Positions 9,671 through 18,889 of a stretch of 64,000 bases of DNA are shown one piece after another. Position 1 is the stretch's first letter. Every line of letters begins with the position of its first letter. This DNA comes from Dactylonectria macrodidyma (Eukaryota > Ascomycota > Sordariomycetes > Hypocreales > Nectriaceae): NCBI GenBank assembly GCA_020744425.1, contig JAGMUV010000043.1, positions 62,001-126,000 of the forward strand. The letters are read 5' to 3'. The notes under the pieces were generated by a model. It was not told the origin of the DNA, ran no database searches, and saw nothing but the letters and a program-made list of their open reading frames with translations. The translations under genes and the position numbers were made by a program.

Positions 9671-11872
9671 ATGCACCACCTACCAATGACTAACACCCAC
9701 CAATGACTAGCGTTAAAAATTGCAACTCCATACAAATTCCAATTTTCTACAAACCCGGAATGCAACCACCAAATTAAATAAATATGAAACTATGTAAAGT
9801 ATTAGATAGATAATTAATTGAACTTTACAATTGGCGTGGTTTTTTGATCTTCCGACCACTGCGTGTGTACTGTGGCGGTGAAGAAAAACCGTCAATTTCC
9901 GGGTCCTCGCCCATGGCATCCATCGCCACCTCAATGACCGACTCGGCTTCCTCCTCCACGTACTTCTTAATTACTTCCGTTTCTGACTTCCGGATAGTTT
10001 CACCGGCTGCCAGTGCCTCCCCCAGCGTCATGAATCTCTGGTTCGGGTTAGGTATCGCCTTTCTTTTCTTCCCTCTCTGTAGACGCGCCACCTCTTCCTC
10101 CAGCCCAGTGATTCGACTATTCTGAACGGCTACAGTCATTTCTAAGGCCTCAAATCCCTTTGCTATTTTACTGTATTTATATCTGGTTTTGGGAGTCTTG
10201 TGTTTACCCAAATCTCGCACGTGACGACTCACTTTTGGGGTGTCATCTGAGTCGAGTTCAAGGCTGTGGTTGTCGGGTGACCACTGCTCTCTTTTCTCCT
10301 TATCCGGCTGAATTTCTGGATGTAGGAGAGCCTTACGACGGCTTATCAGCCAATTTCCTGTGAATCTCCAGCCTGATAGTATGTTGTTTTCCGTCAGGCC
10401 GGCTTCTCTGGCCTTGGCGTAGGCACGTATAAAGTTAGCCTTATCGACGGGTGCAGAATCGGTGAGGCTGGCTAATTTCTGTAGTTCTTTTCGGTATGCA
10501 GCTTTGATGGCATTGAAAATTCTATTATCTAATGGCTGTAGACCGTGAGAACAATGAGCTGGTAGATAACAGCAGTAGACGTTGTTCAGAAAGCACGTAG
10601 ACATCCATTCATCCTAGAGCAGTCAGCAAGACTGCAGTAATAGAGTATGCAGGTAAATAGCAAGAACATTACCTGCGCATGGCTTCCGTGGCCGTCAAGA
10701 ATGATCAGCCTTGCATCTGAGGGATCGCAAGGCTGGGTTTGTGGTAGATAAACTTCTTTTAACCACTCGAGCCCTATATGGTGATCGGTCCAGCCATTAG
10801 GGGAAGTGATGTAATACCAGTCGGCTATAGTGCGAAACTCTTCAAGAAACCACTGCTTTTGCAGTTCTTTTCCTTTGAAGATAATGCCTGATTTCAATGC
10901 ACGGCCGGTTGCGGTGACAGCCTCAATAAATGAGGTCCAATTGCGGGACTGCGGGCCCTTCAACAGGGCTTTCCTCTTTGGGTCAGAACTCCCAACCACG
11001 AGGCTATCCAAGCCTGATATAGAAACCAATTAGTTATGCCTTATAAGCATAGTAGAAAACTCACCAAAACCTGCCATTATGCCGCCCTCGTCTACGTTAA
11101 CCGTATTCTCAGGCTTGATCCAGCCGTACTCCTTCTCCCGAATATCGAAATACCAATGGACGGCCTTGGGTGTAAAAGCATCAAATCTGTTGGCTTCTTG
11201 ACGTCTCCCTATCTTCGTAGATAGTTTAGAGTGGCGCTTAAGGAATTTCAAGGTCCAATTCTTCCCTAGAGGCTTGGTATCTCCCTGTTGTTGAAGAAGG
11301 CCTTGCACACAACTTCGTAGTTGGCTATGAGATAGTGCATAACCCAGGGATTCCTGCCGTAGTAACCATTTAACTAATCGGGTTTCTTGAGAGGCCGAAA
11401 GGCGTTGGGCAGGCTGAATAACCTCTTTTCTACTCTGTTGACCCCGAAGTCTCTTAGAAAGAGTAGGCTGAGGGACTCCGTGTTTTTGTGCAGCCTCGTA
11501 TTGCGACATGCCGTTATCTGTGATGTCGAAAAGAGCGGCAGCTAGGGTTTCTTCGGTATAAGCACGATAAGGCATTTTAGAAAGGTTTCGGGCAGGTAAA
11601 AACACATACAAATGATCTCAAGTCAATAGGGAGGAATGGAGAGAAAATGCCAAATTTCATGCTTCAGGAGGCTGGTAAAATTGGTGGCGTTCGGAAAAGA
11701 AAATACGTGATACAAAACATGATGCATAAAATTATGCAGCACAAGTTTCAGCTTGTGAATAGCTTCATATGTGGCCGAGTGCGGTGTAAGTGAAGTTGTA
11801 GAGTTTGTGTGGGCAGCAGGTGGTTTTACGCTATTCATTGGTGGGTGTTAGTCATTGGTAGGTGGTGCATGG
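9669..11872 (-). mobile_element. Fot/pogo element B1
   Basis: This is a 2204-bp element with inverted repeats beginning CCATGCACCACCTACC. Two ACCAATGACTA units lie 17 bp apart in each repeat. TA follows the right end (11873-11874); the matching TA on the left is missing because the MULE derivative abuts there. Size and gene structure match B2 and B3. Confidence 0.88.
9825..11575 (-). CDS. pogo B1 transposase, three exons
   Basis: Exons 11575-11065, 11013-10673 and 10613-9825 give 546 residues. Intron 1 (52 bp) interrupts AGF/GLDSLVVGSSD and intron 2 (59 bp) follows DGHGSHAQ; the same two positions are split in B2 and B3, which supports the model. The N-terminus has a psq/CENP-B HTH (YTEETLAAALFDITDNGMS), then a Tc5-type HTH. 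Catalytic aspartates lie in NVDEGGIMAG, LIILDGHGSH and LQPLDNRIF. A basic tail (RSGRKIKKPRQ) may contact DNA. I start at 11575 (MPYRAYTEE), the position matching the starts of B2 and B3, not at the ATG 12 codons upstream. No stop or frameshift is seen. Confidence 0.88.
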
Positions 11873-11874
11873 TA

Positions 11875-12430
11875 GGCGCTGGAGGAGTCATTAGGTGAGT
11901 TCGGAATTTCAGCATGGCTTATAGTATTTTAATTTATTTATGAGAAAGAGAAGGGTGTTGTTAAGGGAATGGCTTGACTTAAATACTTTTAGCAGCGAAA
12001 CTCAAGCTCGAGGAGGGACCGACCCTGTTAGAGATTCAGAATTCGGGGGAGCATGGAGCTGGTCGACATTCCTCACCGAGGTTTATTGTTTGAGTTACGA
12101 AAGGCCATGGGCCTGACGTTCTCAATATACAATGAATCGCTGCAGCTGCTTCTGCCTTCGAACAAAGATGCTACTTGGTATAACAGCCAGTATGTGCCTA
12201 AAACTACGCGCAGACAACCCCAAATCTTGTCCTACATCCCAGACCTGTCCCATGTCCCACATCTTCTCTCAAATCCCAAATTCATTTTAATATCTAAAAA
12301 TCTGCCCCGTATCCCAAATCAATCTCTAAATTCTCGCCGGCAAGCACGAAGGATCCTCCAGAAGTTGCCTTGTATGGTAATTCGACCGTCAAGCGAGCAA
12401 AGCTGGAGTAAACGAAAGAACGCCCTCAAA
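11875..12430. other. No gene recognised
   Basis: This segment holds TCCCAAAT/TCCCACAT-like short repeats around 12230-12345 and a plus-strand open frame (12053-12553) with no family motif that overlaps the copia fragment. I see nothing else. Confidence 0.45.
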
Positions 12431-12434
12431 AGGG

Positions 12435-12800
12435 GCACCTCTGGGAGAGGAAGATGGCCTTGTTGCGCCTGTCTCTTCGAACGAACATTCCCAGATAGTA
12501 TTGACACGGTCCGAGGTCGGTCATTTCGAATTTCTTGCTCAAGGCGGCTTTGATTTGGCGGATTTCTTCCTTATTGGGACCAGCGATTAGGAGATCATCC
12601 ACGTAGACGGCGATGTAGGTTGTGCCACGGATGAAGGCGCCAACGTCGGCGTTGAGTGGTTTGAAGCCGAGCGTTTCCAGAAAATCAGATAACGTCTGGT
12701 ACCAGATTCGGGGAGATTGTTTAAGGTCGTAGAGAGCTTTCCGCAGTCGAAAGACTCTGCCTGACATGTCGTCGAAACCCTGTGGCTGAGTGATGTAGTC
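12435..12800 (-). pseudogene. Ty1/copia reverse transcriptase fragment
   Basis: The minus strand encodes QPQGFDDMSGRVFRLRKALY, then DLKQSPRIWY, the active-site box YVDDLLIAG and YYLGMFVRRD. These are in the order of the copia RVT_2 domain. No gag, protease, integrase, RNase H or LTR is visible. It is a short remnant of an LTR retrotransposon. Confidence 0.82.
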
Positions 12801-13264
12801 TGGTGTACGGAGTCCTCCATTCGAGGTTAGATGTCGCGATTTGCAGTTCCGGGGACATGCTATGGACAGCGTGTGCCGCGTGTCGTTCCTTTGGCTTGAG
12901 ACGTAGTGTGGAGAATGCGTCACAGGCGGCGGACACGATTCGGGTTCGATTCAAGCTTACTGAAGAAGCATTTCTCAACTTGCGAGCTGCTGGCGCCAGA
13001 CCGGATTTGAGCACAACCTCCGATCGCTCTAGAGCATCCTTGATAGCCGTGTTCGAGGACAGAAAACATAGAAATCCGTTCCACCCGAGTTTACTCCGCT
13101 CAGTACGGATTCATTTCCAAATCAACATTTGCCGACACATTTACTTGTTTAAGCCGGGACAGAACAACTCAGAGACTGCCCTTCGAGAGTCAGAGGTTGC
13201 TTTGGATATTTCCCTTGTGAGCTCTCTCTGAAATGGGAGTTATTTGAATTTCTCTTAACTTTTG
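12801..13264. other. No gene recognised
   Basis: An open frame on each strand covers part of this stretch, but neither shows known motifs. It may be 3' flank of the amidase gene plus decayed copia sequence. Confidence 0.4.
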
Positions 13265-15103
13265 TTAACTACTAGTCCTTGGAACGACTAGCTTCTCCCA
13301 AGTATCCTTCTCAGGCCACCCATCGAGGTCACTTCCCGTATACCCACACTTCTGCTGCCAACACCGATAAGAATTGCGGTCCGCATCTGTCCATTGTGGC
13401 CCGGGACCAGACGCATACTCATTGCAGCCCTGGGTGACGAGCCGCTTGCCCATCTCAGTAATGATAGGACTCTTCGGCGCGGATTTAAACCAGGATTCGC
13501 CTGGAAAGGGTTCGACGGGCAAGGGGGTCACACGAGGGACCTTAAGAGCGCTCCAACTTGCGGCTCCCGGCCATCCGTCTGCGTCTTCACCTGTATATCC
13601 AAGCTTTGTCTGCCAGCATGCGTAGGACTCTTGGGTGTCGTCAACCCATTCTGGGCCTGGACCCGTCGAGAACTTATCACAACCCACAACAACCAACCGT
13701 AAGCTCATTTCGTTCACAATCCAGCTGCTCGGCAGCTGCTTGAAGTAATCCGCTCCGGGGAATGGCTCGTATAGAATCGGATCCGGGGCCGGGAAGTCGC
13801 CGGTCCATGGAACCCGCAGTCTGTCCCAACTTGTCTGGCCTGGCCAGCCATCAGCGTCGGCGCCAGTGTATCCGAGCTTCTCCTGCCAGCACTTGTAGGA
13901 CGCCTGGTCTACGTCGCTCCACTCCGGACCAGGTCCTTCGCTGTACTTATTGCACCCAACAGCAACCAATCGCTTCCCCATGGCTGTAACGATGGGACTG
14001 CTGGGGTTTGACTTGAACCATTCCGCACCCGGGAAGGGCGTAAGTTTCTGGTTGCTAACGTCACCATCCTCGGTCCAAAGAACCTTCAGTGCACTCCAGG
14101 ACGATTCACCTGGCCATCCATCCGCATCAGCGCCAGTGTATCCGAGTTTCTCCTGCCAGCACTTATACGACGCCTGGTCTGCGTCGCTCCACTGCGGACC
14201 AGGCCCTTCGCTATACTTATTGCACCCAACCGCGACCAATCGCTTCCCCATGGCTGTAATTATTGAGCTGACGGGCTTAGACTTAAACCATTCCGCTCCT
14301 GGAAACGGTGTGAGTTTGTCACCGCCATCTCCAGGGTCGTCGCTGCCATCATCTCCTGGCGGTTTCTCGCCCAGTGGAACACCACGAGCGGGCACCTCCA
14401 GCTTCTGACCAACTGTCAGATCGTAGGGCGCTTCAAGTTTGTTGGCCTGGATAATATAGCGCTTTGGGACGTTGTATTTGAGACTGATACCGTCCAGGTT
14501 CTCTCCCGCCTGGACTGTATGCGAGCCGCCATCCCAGAGCTCTCCAGGATCGAGAGTACCGTCGTGAACCATTTCGTAGAGTGGCCCTCCGGGGCACTCC
14601 GTGTTGTAACCGTCACGATGACCCTTGATCTCATTACCTGCGCCTGCCCGGCGAAGATATGCGATGGCATCTTGAATGCCAGTGATCTGTGACGCGCTTG
14701 GCTGCGTGACCCCAAATTTCGCCAAGAATGCAAGAACAGCGTAATGGTCCGCGTTCAACTGTTGGTTCCCATTGGCACCACTCCGATGGCCCTTGCCTCT
14801 GCCGTCGTACACATACCCGTGTTGGCAAACCGCAAGACTGTAGGCGACATCGAAGTACTCCCCTGACATTTGATCGGATTGCACGGATCTCATCATGTTA
14901 TCGCATTCGGAATGCTCCCTCCCGCTGAATAAGGCGCCGAGGTAGTGAATTTTCACGCCCCTTGCGTCGGTCATTGGTATGTAGGCTTCTTTCGGAGGTT
15001 GGGCCCCCCATTCTTCTCGAGACACGAAATACATGCCAGAGGCACCAGGAATGTTCGCCAGATAGGATAGAATGCTCAAGAGGAACGCAACTCTTGGTGC
15101 CAT
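13265..15103 (-). CDS. Secreted N-acetylmuramoyl-L-alanine amidase with LysM and four wall-binding repeats
   Basis: This is a 612-residue intronless protein. MAPRVAFLLSILSYLANIPG is a good signal peptide, so I start at 15103 rather than at ATGs further upstream. An Amidase_2/PGRP domain follows, with zinc ligands apparent in VKIHYLG (His), IKGHRDG (His) and TECPGG (Cys), and a tyrosine in YVYDGRG. Next is a LysM domain (HTVQAGENLDGISLKYNVP), a Gly/Asp-rich linker, and four repeats of about 80 residues (FPGAEWFKS...GPGPQWSDAD...CWQEKLGYTGADADGWPG). I know such repeats from actinobacterial wall hydrolases. The likely role is cleaving bacterial peptidoglycan outside the cell. Transfer from bacteria is inference, supported by the missing introns and domain makeup. 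Confidence 0.88.
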   Translation of the reverse strand: MAPRVAFLLSILSYLANIPGASGMYFVSREEWGAQPPKEAYIPMTDARGVKIHYLGALFSGREHSECDNMMRSVQSDQMSGEYFDVAYSLAVCQHGYVYDGRGKGHRSGANGNQQLNADHYAVLAFLAKFGVTQPSASQITGIQDAIAYLRRAGAGNEIKGHRDGYNTECPGGPLYEMVHDGTLDPGELWDGGSHTVQAGENLDGISLKYNVPKRYIIQANKLEAPYDLTVGQKLEVPARGVPLGEKPPGDDGSDDPGDGGDKLTPFPGAEWFKSKPVSSIITAMGKRLVAVGCNKYSEGPGPQWSDADQASYKCWQEKLGYTGADADGWPGESSWSALKVLWTEDGDVSNQKLTPFPGAEWFKSNPSSPIVTAMGKRLVAVGCNKYSEGPGPEWSDVDQASYKCWQEKLGYTGADADGWPGQTSWDRLRVPWTGDFPAPDPILYEPFPGADYFKQLPSSWIVNEMSLRLVVVGCDKFSTGPGPEWVDDTQESYACWQTKLGYTGEDADGWPGAASWSALKVPRVTPLPVEPFPGESWFKSAPKSPIITEMGKRLVTQGCNEYASGPGPQWTDADRNSYRCWQQKCGYTGSDLDGWPEKDTWEKLVVPRTSS

Positions 15104-17118
15104 TTTTCGGATGCTGGGCACCCAGCCCAGCAATTTCGTGCGGCCGGCCGCCATGACATCCGCGTGGAGGCAACTGCTTGCCTTAGCAACTGAGTCGCCT
15201 TGGATAGATTGACAGAAGAGTGTATCAGAAATATTGACTCTGAGTTTTTTTAGGGAAATACTCAGTGCTCCAGTGAGAAATGTATAGCACCAGTATCTCA
15301 TTTTACATAAATTGTCCGACACATTTATATATCTTCGTCTGCTGTCCGACATCCGTACCCAACTCCAAACCTCTCACCTGCCGGAAGAGGAAGCAGTAAG
15401 CCGGGTCAATGAAAGGTTGCAACTATATCCCGAGTAGGCAAATGATCGGGTGGCCCGTACCCATATGTCTATCAGAAATACACTAGCGCCACTGGATGTC
15501 CTGCATGATGTTATTTATAGATGTCAGCCTTGCAGTACGGTGTAAGGCTGATATCCATAATAGCAATACGGAAGGCTGTGCAGTCGGCGATATGACGGGG
15601 AGTTAGGCTCCAATAGCGGGTGAGGGCTCCTTACCTGAGAGGGTCGGGGACGGCGATATCTCTGTAAGGTCCGATCTTCTCGGTCCTGAGCTGGACTAGC
15701 ATGGAGCTGTCCCTCTTGGCATTTCGTGGATCCTGAGCACTTTCCGAGTTGGTGTCAGAAGGAGCCTGAAGTTGGTGCGGCTTTAGGGTTCCCGTCTCCA
15801 GCTGATGGCCCACCTGATAGACGCTTGACGTTTGATCCAGGTTGTCATTGTCGCCTTGAGCAGGTCGAGCTTCAGCGGGTCTGCCACCTGGTAGTACTCG
15901 AAGGCTTAGGTTTAAGCTTAGGTTAAGCAAGAGTAACGGGCGCCGCGGGTGCGCGCACAGGCCAGATTGGCTAATCAAACCATCCATTAGACGATCACCA
16001 CTCAAGCTATGCTCCTCGAACGGTCTTACACACTTCATGCGCAACGCCAAACCCGCCAGCGACACGTCATTCGTGATCAAGGGAAAAGAGGTTAAACCGA
16101 CATAAAGCGCCAAGATCCTGGGAGCGGTAATGGATGCGAAGCTACTGTATCAGGAACATATGGCCAGAGCAGCAGCTAAGGGCCTGTCGACCGCCATATG
16201 CCTGAGAAGGCCTAATATGCTATTACCTTGGACAGGAAGGCAGCTTTTTATAGCTACAGTGGTACTAACCATAGACTACACCTCTACCTAGGGATCGGTC
16301 ATAATCGCGATTGAGAAGTGCACACCTAACATAGGCAGCTCTGTAGCTATTAATATAACTTAATTACATTGAGTCTTATTTTCTCTACTATTATCAGGCG
16401 TAACTGACTTATTAAACTTTAACGTGCCTGATTCATTGCTAAATATAAAAATCAATCAGGATCAGCTTACCCTAGACTCACGAGTCCAGTGTGGAAGACC
16501 GATCGTCACAGGCCTGGGATCCCTGAATAGACACGACCGTGACATTGTGGGCTGCCTGCACTAGGTCGCCGTCATGCGCTGAAGAACGATGAAGGCCAGC
16601 AAGACGGAGTAGAAATCTTTAGGAAAGAGAAAGAAAGATCACGTGGAATTCACATCTAGTGGCTAGGGTAACCAAAGTACTCCGTACAGAAAATGAGGGA
16701 ATATTAAAAACGTGCACGGGTCGCTCGTGGGTCGAAGAGAGCCTTGAGGAGCAAAGCCAGGATTGAGTGGTGCTGTCTTGGCCGAGAAAGCCCAGGCGTG
16801 GAGGACGGATGATATAATAGGCAGGTGGACTCGCCGGCTTCTAGCCCGAATTGAAGGGTATACGACAATCACTGAATGAAACTTCTTCAATCCCTGCCAC
16901 CCCCGCTCAATTTAGCAGGCAGGGCCGGGAGTTGCAAAAATAAATAGCCTCCTGCCAAGCTTGGGCAAGGGTTGCCAGGGTCCACCAGATTATCGACCGG
17001 CCGAAGGTAAGCAGAGTGGGACCCGGCATTGAGGTCTTGCCGTCACCGACGAAGTGGAGGCCGAGTCGGACTGCTCATCCGTCCAAAATTGTAACTTAGT
17101 AAGCTCCTTGGCCAGCTA
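15104..17118. other. Long stretch with no supported gene
   Basis: A 160-residue minus-strand frame (15631-16113) has no recognisable domain and no homologous neighbour. AT-rich sequence occupies about 16330-16470. A short imperfect inverted repeat (ATGTCAGCCTTGCAGTAC...) lies near 15520-15560. I see no transposon ends that pair. Confidence 0.45.
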
Positions 17119-17212
17119 GGGGGCTCATACAGGCACAGCTAGCTGTGCCAATAAGACCACGTGACTTTTTGCACAGCTAGCTGTGCAAATAAGATCTGTT
17201 ATGTAAGCCCGA
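17119..17212 (+). repeat. Left terminal inverted repeat of the 4.5-kb MULE
   Basis: About 94 bases are identical to the inverse complement of 21495-21588. The palindromes lie at 17133-17148 and 17171-17186 and are plausible transposase-binding sites. Confidence 0.9.
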
Positions 17213-17640
17213 TACGTGTGTGAGTAAGAGATATCCCTCTACTATTCAATCTACTGTGAACGGCCTCTAGTAACTGTATTCCAGCTATCTAGTCCAGGAT
17301 GCTATTTACATCAAAGATGAAGAAGAAAGAAAGAAATTCCTAAGTGCCCCTGAGCTGTGGAACGATTTCTCGTGCCTGGCGCGCACGAGCCTAGTACGTC
17401 TTGCGGCACAGCCGCAAGGATATGGGCCCTGGCCCATGACATCTACGGAAACAGCATCAATTTGTACAATTGAAGAGATACAGTGATTTACTATATACAC
17501 AGCTCTTCAATATGTGATATATCATCTATTGGCAGCGTACCAGTCTGCCCAGGGCCGTGAAGAACGTACAATACCTACACTCGCATCATCTGAACACCAC
17601 AGGTCCATAGCTATCAAGTGAATCACTTCAACGCGTGCAT

Positions 17641-17648
17641 TATATAAA
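17641..17648 (+). promoter_or_regulatory. TATA box of the MULE passenger gene
   Basis: TATATAAA lies 66 bp upstream of the ATG at 17707, a normal spacing for a Pol II TATA promoter with a short leader. The leader is CT-rich, as is common at fungal transcription starts. Confidence 0.5.
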
Positions 17649-17706
17649 GCAGGGCTCTTTCCCTTGAAAGAAGCTCTCTATTCCTTCATCAAACAGTATC
17701 GCAAAG

Positions 17707-18342
17707 ATGTACAACTGCAACCAAAGTCAGCGTCAGAACCCTCAAGACTTCCCAATCTTTGTAGACAATACATCAACACTAGCAGGGGCAGTCTATCCTA
17801 CAACTGCGAATATACGGGCTACTTTACATCCCATTACTAGCAACCAGCAACGAGAGCGGCGCCCCAATGATCCTTATCCAGCAACCGATCCTCTGCATAT
17901 GCTCCATTGGTGGGTTCAACATACCTTGCCAAATGATCCAACCACCTCCAATGCTCTCTATGTCCAGAATCCTCAAGCCCTTGTGAGAGCCCACAACACT
18001 TAGTATCTTCCTCAAGGGGATCCTGTTACTGTGATCTCACGCCCATGGGGATATCAGGTTGAGGGAGAGTGGCGTATTGCGTATTGGGATCAACGACTTC
18101 AGCAACGGCCACAGCGCGCCAATCCTGATATCAATCCCTATTGGAGTACATTCAACCTTCAGGCTATGGATCAGGTATGTCGGAATCAGCAATTTACGGT
18201 CCCAGACACGACTTGGCCTTCACCGGCTGTAGGGATGACTACCTATATGCCAACAATCGTAGCTTTAGAGAATGCAGGAGTTCACATCGCGAATGTTGAT
18301 CGAAATAGCTATATTCAGTGGTATTGGCAGGGAAGGCAATGA
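17707..18342 (+). pseudogene. MULE passenger ORF with one in-frame stop, function unknown
   Basis: The frame opens at MYNCNQSQRQNPQDF and runs 98 codons to TAG (18001-18003). It then continues in the same frame without further stops to 18342 (YLPQGDPVTVISRPWGYQVE...NSYIQWYWQGRQ). Read through, it would be a 211-residue protein plus the stop position. I recognise no domain; Trp, Tyr and Pro are frequent, and the composition suggests a small soluble protein. It faces the transposase gene tail to tail. The TAG could come from CAG or TGG by a RIP-type transition, or the gene could use a short intron or readthrough. Confidence 0.55.
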
Positions 18343-18889
18343 TCTCTTTAGCTTTGGTAGCTCTCTCGCTCATTCAATTGACGGCTACTAAGCCCACTTA
18401 ACCCAATACTGCAACTCAGTCACAACTCTATCAAATCAAACCATTGGGTCATTATAGATATACTCGGAAATTCGCCTTTTCTTCCTTTTTCTAGTGATAT
18501 ATACTTTGTTAGTGGAAGAGGTCTTTAGTGTAGACCACACCCGTCCGCAGGGTAGGAGCTGGAGAGGGGCAGATGGCAAGAGGAAGCAAGCAAGTAGCTG
18601 TCTCCTGGGGGTTTGAGATACAGAAAGCAATTAATATACTGCTGTCTGATGTCTCTAGAGAGAAAGAGAAAAGAAATATCGAGAAGAGCTGCTGCGACAG
18701 CTATAGGGTAATAAGTGTCAAGCGACAAAAGGTGTCATACAAATTAAAGAAGGGAAAATGCGTGTCTTTTCATTTGTCAGGCAGACTGATCGCCTTAAGT
18801 AGGGCCATCCTAGGCTAGCAGCTAGCCTCTACTGTATTAAAACACTAGGTGGACCGTTGACCCCATCACAATACCAATCACATTTTCCG
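18343..18889. other. Spacer between the two MULE genes
   Basis: Two convergent genes end here. AT-rich stretches suggest shared 3' regions. No ORF with support is seen. Confidence 0.5.

Noticed and set aside
10586..11029. Reading the pogo B1 segments as three separate proteins
   Set aside because: Two GT-AG introns at positions conserved in B1, B2 and B3 join them into one transposase.
15631..16113. 160-residue minus-strand open frame
   Set aside because: No motif, no start context and no splice pattern; length alone is not enough in GC-balanced sequence.
17100..17118. Target duplication of the 4.5-kb MULE
   Set aside because: The bases left of 17119 and right of 21588 do not match over 8-10 bp under any boundary that I tried.
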